DNA of 64,000 nt from Anastatus disparis. Taxonomy: Eukaryota > Arthropoda > Insecta > Hymenoptera > Eupelmidae. The notes under the pieces were generated by a model. That model was not told the DNA's origin. It made no database searches and worked only from the letters and a program-made list of their open reading frames with translations. This document shows positions 34,918-46,089 of the stretch, one piece after another. Position 1 is the stretch's first letter, and each line of letters starts with the position of its first letter. The position numbers were made by a program, and so were the translations under genes. The stretch is taken from assembly GCA_017163975.1 (NCBI GenBank), contig JAFFSR010000004.1, positions 8,556,001 to 8,620,000 of the forward strand, read 5' to 3'.

Positions 34918-35047
34918 GACTCAAGCTGCGCGAAATTCGATGCGTACATCGATTATTTTGAACATAAGAATTTGCATAAGTATTGTATATAATACTTTGA
35001 TATGGAAAGAGTCAACTATTTATAATAATAATTTGCAGTGATTCAGT

Positions 35048-35115
35048 GCAGGAAGGAAGGGAGGGGGGACTGGGGCTTCAAAAATGGAGCTCCGCCCCCG
35101 CCTCCAAAAAATAAA
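35048..35115 (-). repeat. GC-rich repeat, second copy of the island at 545
   Basis: In reverse complement this reads TTATTTATTTTTTGGAGGCG, then GGGGCGGAGCTCC, which repeats the left edge of the 545-665 island. The interior differs and is shorter. Confidence 0.45.
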
Positions 35116-35482
35116 TAATAATTCTTAAAATAAAAAAAACATAATTTATAAAACAATTAAATTTATATTCCATGAAAATATATTAGATCTCAATATTAAA
35201 AGATTATTCACATAACTATAAAATAAAGGTGAAAATTATTTTCAACTTCACCCATCGATCCATCGACCTACAGAAAATAAATTATGTTATTTTAATTTTA
35301 CCACTATTAGTTCACGTACTGTTTCTTATTTCGCGCCCCTTGAATTCAGTTTGCGCACGCTCAACTTATAACGTGCTTGAATATAGTATTTTGCGTAAGC
35401 TACAGAGGCAACAGAAATCGAATTTCGCGCACGCTGTACAAAGTTACACGTGCGAACATAGAGCTTCTTACCCGTCGTGTCA

Positions 35483-35617
35483 AAAAATATTGTTCGATAC
35501 TCGTGCGAGAAAATGATTTCTTCCTCGTGTGACCTCTTCACCCTAGCTTCGCTCGGGCGCAAACCGCCACACAAGTAAAAAATCAGTCTCACGCACTAGT
35601 ATCGAAAAATACTATTT
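35483..35617. repeat. Long hairpin with GCTTCGC apex
   Basis: AAAAATATTGTTCGATACTCGTGCGAGA pairs with TCTCACGCACTAGTATCGAAAAATACTATTT. Inner blocks TGATTT/AAATCA and GTGTG/CACAC lead to CCCTAGCTTCGCTCGGG at the apex (about 35551-35567). It stands about 570 bp from the hairpin at 34777, and parts of that hairpin recur between them (TTATTTCGCGC near 35327, AATATAGTATTTTGCGTAA near 35376). Confidence 0.6.
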
Positions 35618-35639
35618 CAAAATAACATTATAGAACAAT

Positions 35640-38600
35640 GTCTTGAGTGATTATCAATCAAAATGTGCTGTTTTTGGAAATTATATTGGCAAGGAAATTA
35701 ATAGCATTTTCTATTAAATAAGATTTTTAAAGATGATAAATAAAACGTAAAATGTACTATTAGTTTGGATAAAAAACATAAATTAGCGCTATAGCGGTTC
35801 AGCTTATATTCATTTCATTAAAACTTTTCCAATTAAGTATCGACTTTTTCGATACAAAAAAAGCGGAAAAGCAACAACTTGTAAAAAAAATTATATACTT
35901 GTTGCAACAGTCGCCCTTAAGCGTTCAAATGACGTGACAAACAGAAATCACGAGGAAACACCAAAGCTAACGCTCACCCTTTTTTTTTAATCACCGCTTG
36001 GCTAATATTAAAATTCAAAACAAAACAAACGAACAAAAAAATACATATAATAGTAGACGACGAAACTAGTAGGCAAACGAAACAAAGTAACAAAGTGCAT
36101 ATATATATATATACATATAAAAAAGGCGCGCCTTCGAGCAACATTTCTAATCATTTTCCTGTCACAGCAGCAGTTACTATTCTGACAAACAAACTGACAA
36201 AATTCCTTCTCTCTCTCTACCCATGTTTGTCCCTTTTTTTCTACCCTTCGACGTGTATAGTCTGTAGCTTATAAAAAAAAACTAGATAACACGTCTGTTA
36301 GATTGCGTTTTTTTTTTCTCCTACAACCAATTGTGATTTAACTTGTTTTTTCACGCTTATACGTTTTGTAAAGATACAATAAAAAAAAGAGACAGAGAGA
36401 GAAAGTGATTTGAAGTAGAAAATGGTTACAGTTGTACAAATTGTAACAGCTTAAAAGTTTATATGACACATTGTTTGTTACGATGGATTATTAAATCTAC
36501 ATACGCTCATTACTCTTCTCGGTTTTGCATGTGACAGCTGAGAATGTTAAACGTTCAGAGGAAGAAAAAACCATATGAATAGTATTATCAGATAAAGTTT
36601 GGTAAATTAAATTTATTAATGCATACTTGCAGTTTTTTCATGGTAATTTTTTTAGGATCTATATTTAATGTTAAAGGATAAATATTAAAATAAACACTAA
36701 ATAATATTAAAAGTTTCTGATAAATAAGTCCAAACAAATATAAAAACCATATGATATTGAAAAATTAAATTTAATGATTTTTAATAAATTTTGAAAAATG
36801 TATACGATGTAAAAAGTTTTGTATAATTTGTCAAAATTGTTTCCCGTCGAAAATTTTCATGTTAAAATTTCACACTTGTAAAACTAATAAAAAATTTTTT
36901 GCAAATCTAAAATTATTATTATGTACTTTTGATCAACAAAAATTCTTGTCAAATATAAAATATGTTTTTCGTGATTCAAATTGTCTCATAACTCTCAGAA
37001 TCATTTCTTAAAATCACGCATGATATTGTTTAAAATTTTATATTTTATAATTTATTTCATTAAATATTTTATTAAAATTTTAATTCCAAAATTAAAACAA
37101 AAATGAAGTGTAAATTTTAACACGAAAAGATTTGTGTCTCGCCTAAAACACTTAGGCATGTTAAAATTACAAAAAATTTTACAGTGTAACTATTAAGAAA
37201 AAAAACAAGAAAACTTTAAAATTCTCAAGAAAAACTTACGAGCAAAAACAAAAAGAAAATAAAGTAAGAAAAAAAATTTCAAAAGATTTTCATATAGTAC
37301 AAGTAACTAAGCCACATAGATAAAGAAAGAAAAAAAAGAGCGTAAAGACCGCTTGCAAGCGGTGGCTTGCTCAACTTGTTTCTGACGCTCAAGCTGAAAT
37401 ATTAGGAACGCTTTTACTCGCTTATGTCCAATGCAGATGAAAAGCTTGCGTTTATAACTCTCTTTTTTTTCTCTTACTCCTCTCTAACGTTTCATTGTCA
37501 TATTCTTTGTCTCTATGCAAGAGATGCCTTTTCTCACTTACTTTTTTGGAAAAAAAAAGTGAAGCCTTTTAAAACTTATTATTACTAAAATGCGTTATGA
37601 TTATACGAAAACTTTTTTTCTCCAAACGTTTTCCTATTCGAGCAGTGAATGAGAGGAGTTAAAGTTCTACTTGAATGTTTTCAAAGACTAAAGATTCTTT
37701 GATTTGATTTTAAATAAAAACAAAAGGAATGGAAGAAAAAAAAAATAATTCAATAAGAGTTATGGGAAAAGTCAAGTAGTGAGGGAGGGATTTTACTAAC
37801 TTGCAATTGATGGTACGTAAGTGGGTGTTTAATGGATTGTTGGGGAGGGGATATTCAAAAAGTCGTTGAAACGAAAAATTTATGGAATATTTTAAAAGAA
37901 CTTTATATTTATGGATTTTGATAAACTTTGATAAATCGTTAATTACTGATAAATTTTCTCCATTCTCACAAAGAAAAGTAGAAGTGCAATTAAAAATTTG
38001 TCCAATAAAATAAACTTTTATCTTCAATAGAACAAACAACAATTTATAATGATAATTTTATTGTATTTTTTTTTTGCAGTATCAAATCTATTTTATTATA
38101 TTAAATATTGTTTGATGGTTTGTAAATCAGTCATTTAACATCAATTCAACGTAATTAAAAATCGTTTAAAATAAATGTTGTTTCGTACACTTTACTCGCT
38201 CAATTCGAATTTACTCTTATTTGACGTGCTAAATAAATATAATTAACGTTATATTTAACGAATGATGTTTAGTTTAATTACAGAAAACATTTACACAGTA
38301 CTGTTATTTGTTTTTTAAAAAACTTCAAATTGCTTAAATAAAATTTATCGAAACAAAAATTTTGTAAATTTGTTAATTAACATTCGAGAAAAAAAATATT
38401 TTTCTTTTTAAAATAAAACGTCATAATTAATTGTACGAAAATTGAATATATTAAAATCATAAATAGAGTCAATATTTAAAAAAATGCAGATTTGTGAAAA
38501 GGTAATTTATCATTGTTAAATCTTTCAAAATTTATTTTTCAAAGGTTATAAATTATGTGTGCTTCTGTTGCAATTTTTTATTAAAAAAGAAACTTTAACT

Positions 38601-41600
38601 TGACACGTAAAATATGAAGCATCCTGGTACATTAATATTGGGATGCTTGTGGTCATTTTAATGTGTAATTAATTTTATTAACACCTTAAGATTGCCTGTG
38701 TTGTAATTTATTATCTTACACTTGGTGCTTTATTACATATGTAAATTCATATATTGTTGTATAAAAAAATTGATTTTATAATTCTTATTAAAATTTTACT
38801 GTGATGGAATATATTATTATTATTATTATTTGTTAAAAAATTCCTATCTCGCTTTTTGTTTCAAATAACAAAAGTAAAAAAATTCGATATCTGTAATAAT
38901 ATAAACAAAAATTTGAATGTATTTTGCTTTCCCGATTCGTTTTTACATCGTCTATTCAATTAAAGAGAATTGAAAAAATTTTTCAATAGCAATAACTAAA
39001 GTATTGAATCAATATTTACTGAGTTAATTGTTTAAGAAACCCCGTTTCTCATTTAAAAGTATACATGAGACATTTCATATCAACTTTCTTAGTTGTTTAA
39101 TTAGATATCTAAAATAGTGAAAATACTAAAAAATTATAAAATATCGTTATTTTAAAATATTTTTTCAAAAATTTTAAGGTTTATGGATTTTGGAAAAAAA
39201 TAATCAGAATAATTATTGTTGTAAATTCGATGTAAAATGCACTTTTACTAAAACGCTAATTTACTAAGAATGTAAATAAAAATAAATATTAATATAAGAT
39301 ACGTGAAGATCCTCAAATTATTTTAAAATTTCATGTAACTTATAATTTTTTGTTAAATATATTTTTTTGTTAGATTACCGTGAAATTACCCATGTACATA
39401 CAACAAAAGTAGGTAAATCAATTGAGGCGTATAACTCTTGTGTACAAGATCCATGCAAACATCAAATGAAGACCTTAATCTCTCTTAGCGTAAGCATGTA
39501 TTGCCTTAAGTAGATAAGTCAGTATCAAGTCAGACACAGGGAGAGAGAGAACAGGGAGGGGAGGCTTGTTTAACCTTTGATCGATGATTCGTAACATTTG
39601 AAGATACCATCAACGACAACTGATTGCCAAGCTAAAAGAATTTCCGTCTTAAGGAGAGGAGGTTAAAAAAAGAAGAAAAAATAAATGAATCACTCTACTG
39701 ATTTATTTAGAGAAGTGCTTCTGATAGTTTTCCTTTTATTATATGATATCACGAAATACTTAATCTTTGATCTTTTTCTTATTTGTAGTTATAATCTTTC
39801 CGAGGATTTATTCTTATAATGAAAGAATTATCTCATTATAAGCATAGCTTAATTATGACGTGATTATTTAATGGAATCTATTTTAATTAAATACAAATAA
39901 ATTTTGTATTTTATCATTTACCTTTAAAAATTAAAAGATCGTTGTACAAAAGTTTTTCTTATAGTAAGAAATAATTATTTCATATGAAATTTAATTTTCT
40001 GATTTATAATTAATTTTAAACGCATGGATCGTAATGTTTTATTCATTGTTAAACAAAACCTTGTGATTTATTAAATTTAATTAATACAAATAAATATACT
40101 ATTTAATTAAGTTGATATTAAAAAAATAAATTAATAAATTTATTTTCTAATATCTAATAAAGTGTAGTATTGGTTAATCGTAATTTATCGATATATCAAT
40201 AAAATTATTTGCAATTTTCATTCGGCAATAAAATAATATTACTTGTCCCTTTAAACTATTCAACATTGATTTCACGTTCCTCGAAAGCTATACGTGACAT
40301 GGATATTCGAATGTTACTATCGACTTTAAGAATGAGCTGAACGAAAAAAGAGCTCGTATACTTTACCTCATACGTGTGCGTGTGAGCGCGCGTCTATTTT
40401 CGTGTGTACTTGTAGCGTGTGTGTTCGTATATCTACAAAGAAAAGGACAATGCAAGCAAGTGGCACTTGCCTTGGCTTTCTCTCTAGTGATACTGTTCCA
40501 TAAGGTTATATACCCAGGCCACTTATAGCCCTTCCCCAATGTCTCGCCTCTATATACGAGCTTGGCGGCCCCACTCGAGGGCATCAAGTGATCCTAAAGT
40601 ATATCTCTTATATATCACCCTTGCGTCTAGTCTTTTTTTTTTAATATCTGAAAAAATAGTATTTTCAAAAGGATGGCCCTTTTTTTTTTTAATTTTGTGT
40701 TATTTATAAGCTTTTTATTGTTATAGCTTTTTATATGTAATCAAAATTATACAATTCTTTAGATAAATTTGAGAAGTTTTATTTTAAATTTTCGATGGCT
40801 AATAAAACAAAAGATGTGACTAAAATGTAGATCGACGAAAAATGGAAAGCAACAATTTTTTATACAATATTGCTGTTTTTAAATCATGAATAACTTACTA
40901 TGTGATTAAAAATTAAAAATTATTTGACAAAAAACATTTGTTTTTTAACATAAAACTTTTATTATATTAAAAGAAATATATTTATTTTGGTTTATGAAAA
41001 AATTCAACAAAAAAAAATATCTCAAATTTCGAAGTTTAACTAGCAAGCATTTTTCACTCGTTTAAGAATTCAAGCTTGCAAGCGTATATATAATCCTATA
41101 CATCTGCAGATGATACGTATATCGTATTACTTCATCAGAATGGAAAGGGCTTTAGATGGTTAACATTGTTTTCCAAGAAAGTCAAAAGCAAGCCAACCTT
41201 AACGTAGATATTGCGTCAGAGATTGTTACATTTCTCTAGCGTTGATTGATGTTATGCGGCTGCTTCTGTACTTCCGTTTTATATGTTAAATCTTGTGTGC
41301 ATACATGTATGCTGCGTATATGCACGTATATCCGTGTGTATACGTGTGCGCTGAAAGTTTGCTCCTAATAAACATTTGCGGATAATAAAGCGCAACTGTG
41401 ATTTGTGAGAGAAACGAGCAACGCACATGTCTTTCTTTCTCTCTCTCGCTCTTTCCTTTAACCACAAGCGTAAATTTATTTGATGCATGCCGCTGCGCGG
41501 TAACGTTTAATTAAAGAAATTTATGTTTGCCGGAACGATTTATTAATAATTGATTTTTATCACTTTGATTAATAACCGTAACTCTAAAACTTATTGTTTT

Positions 41601-42890
41601 ACTAAATGCTGCAAGTTTATTCATTAACTAAAATATTTTAGAATGTACTGTAATATAGAGCAAGTAAACAATGTTTATAAACTTTATCAACGTTCAAAAT
41701 AATTTTATGTTGTATACGCTAACTTTAAGTATTCCAGATAGAATAGATGAAGGTAGTTTATTTTTTATATTAAATGTATGCAGAGAAATCTTGCAGTATC
41801 AAATCGCGCATAAGAAGAATATAATATATAATGAATTTTTTTAACACCATAACAAAAGAAATAAAATATGCAGAAATCAAATAAATCATTAAATGTTCTC
41901 ATAAAAATAATAAAATTTAAGTTCATCTTGTCATGTACATTCATTTGATTGAAAATTTTCTAACATTGCCGAGAATCCAGCCAATTTTATAAATATATAA
42001 TAAGCATGAAACAATTCGTAAGAATCAGGTAAAGCAGTATAATGGAATTTGTGCTTAAAAGAGGAAAATTATTCATAGACCGCTAATTACTCTTATTCAT
42101 GCGGATCTCCAACTGCGTCTCGTCGAGGAATCTCATAACGACGTATTGTTATTGCAAAATAAAGTTGAAGAAAAAAGAAAGGAGAAAAAGAAAAGTAATT
42201 CCTTTATCATCATCCTTTCCACTTATTTTCTTCCTTTTTATTTCTTCTTTCACAACCTCATTAGAAATTTGGTATGCCTATGTACCTTCTCTCTCTCTCT
42301 TTCTCTTCGATATAAATGTACACAAGCGCGCACAATTTGTGTGTATAAAGTAAACTTTAAACGTGGTCTGCGATGCACTGTATGTAAAAGGGCTTGGTAA
42401 ACTTTCCAACTCGTTTTTCATTAAGCTCCTGGTATACGTGCTTCTTCTTTTTTTTTAATGTGCGAATGTATGTGTGTACATGTACGTGTATGTGTGTGCG
42501 TTACAAAGTGGGAGACGTTGGGTAGATTCATTCTCCAAAATTACCGAGCCAAGACCTTCTTCTAACGTATGTGAACTTTTGGTTTTGGCCAATTGTATAA
42601 GTTTACATACTGCTTTTCTTCTTTTTTATTTTTTTATTGAAGAAAAAAGGGGTTTGTTTCTTTGTTGCTTGCTAAGTTCTCGAGACTTCATTATATTTGT
42701 TTTTTAATTAAGTAGAGAAAAGTAGTTTTACCATAGCGAGAAAGCGTATTATCGTGTGTGTATATATATATGCGAAGCCAAATCGAAAAGTCGAGGGTAA
42801 AATTTTATGTTTTCTCTAAGTTTTGATGATATTTCCGGGAGATGTATCATGGGATTTTAAATGAAAAAGAAAAATACAAACTTTAATAGG
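35640..42890. other. Gene-free stretch with GA/CT, TG-rich and less A+T-rich patches
   Basis: No gene is convincing. Patches at about 36100-36560, 37320-37560, 40290-40640, 41060-41500 and 42090-42780 are less A+T-rich and combine CT/GA tracts (36211-36220, 36392-36402, 39540-39555, 41430-41450, 42287-42305) with TGTGTG or CGTGTG runs. The patch at 40360-40600 has balanced composition and an open minus frame but no recognisable domain. These could be enhancers or untranslated exons of a gene whose coding exons are outside the window. Confidence 0.4.
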
Positions 42891-42894
42891 AGAA

Positions 42895-43135
42895 TCTCAA
42901 GAGTGTAGTTAAGTATTCCGAAAAGACGAATAGCAGAAAGTGAATAATCAGAAAGTGATGTTATCGAAAATCTAGAGCGCAGAAAAAGAAAATGTCGAAA
43001 ATCAATGACCCGATAATCAGAATGTCGAAAACCAATTTAATGATTGGTTGGAAAACCGAAAAGTAAATAACCGATTGGTTGAAATGCCGAAAACCTGTTA
43101 CAGTGTGGATCGAATAGCCGAAACCCTGTAATTCG
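42895..43135. repeat. Degenerate tandem repeat, TCGAAAA/GCCGAAA motif
   Basis: Short units such as TGTCGAAAATCAATGACCCGATAATCAG, ATGTCGAAAACC, TGCCGAAAACC and ATAGCCGAAACCC recur every 15-40 bp. Confidence 0.55.
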
Positions 43136-43279
43136 ATTATTTGAGCCCCAATTCAGTAAAAAACTGAATTTCCAAATGATTTGAAGGTCTCAGTATTTAT
43201 TTAACATCACAATTTATAAACAAATAACTAATGTTGGACTTAATGTTGTAAAAAAATTAATTGTCGCTTAATTTTAAAT

Positions 43280-44560
43280 AATTTTAGCCATCTTTTATGA
43301 AAATGTAGCAAACCCTTGATTAACTTTAAACTAAATGTAAATAACTCTTTTACTTTAATCTGAATATTATTTACTTTTAAATTTAATTAAATGTTAATAT
43401 GATGCAGCTAAACTTTAGTAACATTAAGCTATTATTTAGCTAAAATAAAATAAACTTAGTGGAGGCGCAGTTGAGGTGCTATTTTACTAACCTCAGCTAT
43501 GGTAGCTGCAATAAATTTTTTATACATGGAAAGATTAGCTGCATTTTAGATAATCATAGCTACATTTTATGTAAATGTAGCTAACTCCTAATGCCATCTC
43601 AGCTAACTTGTAGTTGTATTTTTGCTAATTTTTAGCTGCAATATAGCTAACATAGTAGAAAAGCGATGTATACGCAATTCTTGAAACCTCAGCAGCAATG
43701 GCGGCTATAGATTGTTTCATGTATAAAGATCTTAGATGAATTTTTGAAAATTATAATCAATTTGTATGCAAATTTAGCTAACTATTAGTTAATTTTCTTG
43801 TAAAATCAGTTAACTCTTAGCAAAATTTCGTGTTAATTTATAAAATTCTCAACGGAATCTCAGCTAACTCGTAGCTGAATTTTTGCTAATTTGTAGCTAA
43901 AATATACAGCTGATTTAGTCGAACGGCAATCTAGGCGCAATTTTTGAAACGTCAGTATCGGTGGCGGCAATGTTTTATATATAAAGAGGTCAGCAGAATT
44001 TTCAAGAACCTTTGTCAGTTATGATGTTTATTTAGCTAACTTTTACCTAAATGAAGGTGGATCATCCGCTAGCTATAGTTTGTTGTTTGTAAAAATTGAA
44101 AGTTAAAAGAATTGTTCAAAATTTTGAAAAAAATTAATTTGTACCTACAAAAACATCCATGCTAATTTTCAGCGAGCCTTAACGACTGATTTTATTATTT
44201 ATGCTCACTTAAAGTTTATCTTTTTACTACTATAAGATACAAAACACGCTAACTTCGAGTGAGCACATATAAAAAAATTAGTCGTTAAGGCTACTTGAAA
44301 ATTTCCAGGAATTTTTTTCTTGATATAAATTATTTTCTAAATTTTGAAGAATTCTTTTAACTTTTAATTTTTATGAACAACAAACTATAGCTAGCGGATG
44401 ATCCACCTTAAAGTAATTTGAAGATTAAACGTTGAAAATTTTTGGTTAAATGTCGCTAACTATTTTGTAAATGTAGCTAATATTTGATAGAATTTGTAGC
44501 TAATTTTGAGCTACATTTCTGCCCATTTTCAGCTAAAATGTAGCTAACTTAGAAAAGCCT
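43280..44560. repeat. Irregular AGCTAA-rich repeat region
   Basis: Dozens of GTAGCTAA, CAGCTAACT and TTTGCTAATTTGTAGCT variants occur, some spaced about 20-40 bp apart. A longer unit around GCGATGTATACGCAATTCTTGAAACCTCAG (about 43662) recurs as a variant near 43920-43950. A MITE at 44052-44411 interrupts it. Confidence 0.55.
44052..44411. mobile_element. Foldback MITE with AAGGTGGATCATCCGC termini
   Basis: Left AAGGTGGATCATCCGCTAGC and right GCTAGCGGATGATCCACCTT are exact complements, continuing as long arms (CTATAGTTTGTTGTT, AGTTAAAAGAATT, TTAACGACTGA). The right end closes with TTAA (44408-44411) and the left has TGAA at the matching place. The start AAGGTGG is shared with the MITE at 23247. 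Confidence 0.75.
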
Positions 44561-45037
44561 CTGTGGAAGTTCAATTCTTCAATTTCAGCGGAGTCGATAA
44601 ATTTCCTCTCTGCTCTCGCTGCTCGTCGATTCTTCATTTTCAATTCACGGCAAATGAAATTATTAAATATTATATTATTGACTATATCAATTTAAGTGCG
44701 GGTGTAATTATACTATTCAACATTTGTAACTTACGAATGGAAATTAAATATTCTCTTTAATTTTTTAATTATTACATATTTTCAAATATCATTAATTATT
44801 TTATATAATTACTCTTTTCACACCACTCATGGCAGTGTTGTATTTACTGTACACTGAAAGAAAAATTTACTACTAGCAAGCAAACGTTACTTGAATAATG
44901 GCAAGTAAATATTTTTTAAAAATAATTACATATTTACTTGACTTGAATACGATTAACTAAATTGGAGTTATAATTTAGTAAATATTACTCTAATGTAGAA
45001 AATGGTATTTTGATCAAGTAAATACCTAATTATTTTT

Positions 45038-45173
45038 AAATAGTACATTACATTACAAGGGACGAAAGTCGATCTTCCTTCCCGGCGGTGCGATTGCCCC
45101 CCGAGGCGAAGCCGTGGGGGGCACACCGCCAGGAACGAGATCGACTTTAGTCCCGTGTAATGTATACTATTTT
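45038..45173. repeat. GC-rich hairpin with GCGAAGC apex
   Basis: Tips AAATAGTAC and GTATACTATTT. The arms GGGACGAAAGTCGATC / GATCGACTTTAGTCCC and GGCGGTG...GCCCCCC / GGGGGGC...CCGCC pair. The apex is GAGGCGAAGCCG, with GCGAAGC at 45106-45112. Confidence 0.75.
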
Positions 45174-45326
45174 CCTTTATATCCGGTCGAAAATTCGTGG
45201 CCAATTCGACGTTCGACGAAGTACGCGAGAACAGTCTGCTTCGCCGGCGCAGCCATGTTTAATCCTGTCCCTGCCAGCTGGCCTTATTACGTGCGTTGTT
45301 ATATATGTGCTTATAACAAACTAAAA

Positions 45327-45406
45327 GCGAAGGGTTTTTTACATTCGCTAATATTTACAATCCGAGTGCAACGAGAGTTGTTGGTTAGCGAATGTTAAAA
45401 AACCCG
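45327..45406. repeat. Hairpin, GGGTTTTTTACATTCGCTAA arms
   Basis: GCGAAGGGTTTTTTACATTCGCTAA pairs with TTAGCGAATGTTAAAAAACCCGGAGC around a loop of about 30 bases. Confidence 0.65.
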
Positions 45407-45803
45407 GAGCAAACAAAACAAAATAATTAGAATAATATAAAACAACACTACGCGTTCACTAACTCAACTAAATACACACATACAAACACAATTAAATACT
45501 ACATATTTGACGAATTTAAACTTTTTTCTTAACATTTAACGGCGATGTATTTATGCTATCATCATGATGCTAATTAACGGCGGAGATCGTCAATGTGTTT
45601 GTGAACAAAGCACATGTAACGTTCAATTAACGTTAAAATCACGGTTGCGAGAGAGCGTCAGGGAGAACGGGAGAACAAGCAAACGGTTGTATATTCTTTC
45701 CTCCCAACTAGCTAGGTGGCGCGTCGATGCGGAGGGAACTACGACTTTCGGCGTATACACGAAGGGAGGGAACTCGAATTCCAGAACGTGATATGAAGCA
45801 AAA

Positions 45804-45895
45804 ATATTTTTCGCCATAGCCTGCCCAAAAATACAACTTTCGTCCCGGCACCGAAAACCAAAAGTTGTATTTTCGGCCCGAGTATGGCGAAAAAT
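45804..45895. repeat. Hairpin, ATTTTTCGCCATA arms
   Basis: ATATTTTTCGCCATA and AAAATACAACTTT pair with AAAGTTGTATTTT and TATGGCGAAAAAT. The loop is CGTCCCGGCACCGAAAACC. Confidence 0.65.
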
Positions 45896-45896
45896 C

Positions 45897-46028
45897 GTAT
45901 ACACACCACTGGAGGTAAAATGGCGACCCCATAGCACATGTTTTCAACCCTCGCCTTCGGCTCGGGTCGCAATTTACATGTGCTATGGACTCGCCAGTTC
46001 TTTACCTCCCTTGATGTGTAATATACTA
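45897..46028. repeat. Hairpin with CGCCTTCGGC apex
   Basis: Blocks ATACACACC, GGAGGTAAA, TGGCGA and CCATAGCACATGT pair with ACATGTGCTATGG, TCGCCA, TTTACCTCC and GATGTGTAATAT. The apex CCCTCGCCTTCGGCTCGGG (45948-45966) is a TTCG-type mini-hairpin. It begins right where the previous hairpin ends. Confidence 0.7.
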
Positions 46029-46089
46029 TACTTGACATTATTAAAGTAAACGTTTACTTGCTAATACTAAATTTTTTTTTTCCAGTATA

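Larger units (their letters stand above)
44850..46088. mobile_element. TIR element carrying several hairpins
   Basis: TACACTGAAAGAAAAATTTA...GCAAGCAAACG at 44849-44888 is matched in reverse complement by CGTTTACTTGC...TAAATTTTTTTTTTCCAGTATA at about 46050-46089, giving ~40-bp terminal inverted repeats. The 1.2-kb interior holds four hairpins (45038-45173, 45327-45406, 45804-45895, 45897-46028) and unusually GC-rich DNA. The open frames on both strands are hairpin by-products, with no transposase domain. A non-autonomous DNA element is inferred. Confidence 0.6.

Noticed and set aside
42099..42707. Overlapping open frames near 42 kb
   Set aside because: Serine/leucine/phenylalanine-rich translations of CT-rich tracts in more than one frame; no domain.
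45114..46038. Several overlapping open frames
   Set aside because: They lie on GC-rich hairpins where stops are rare, on both strands at once, with no domain.
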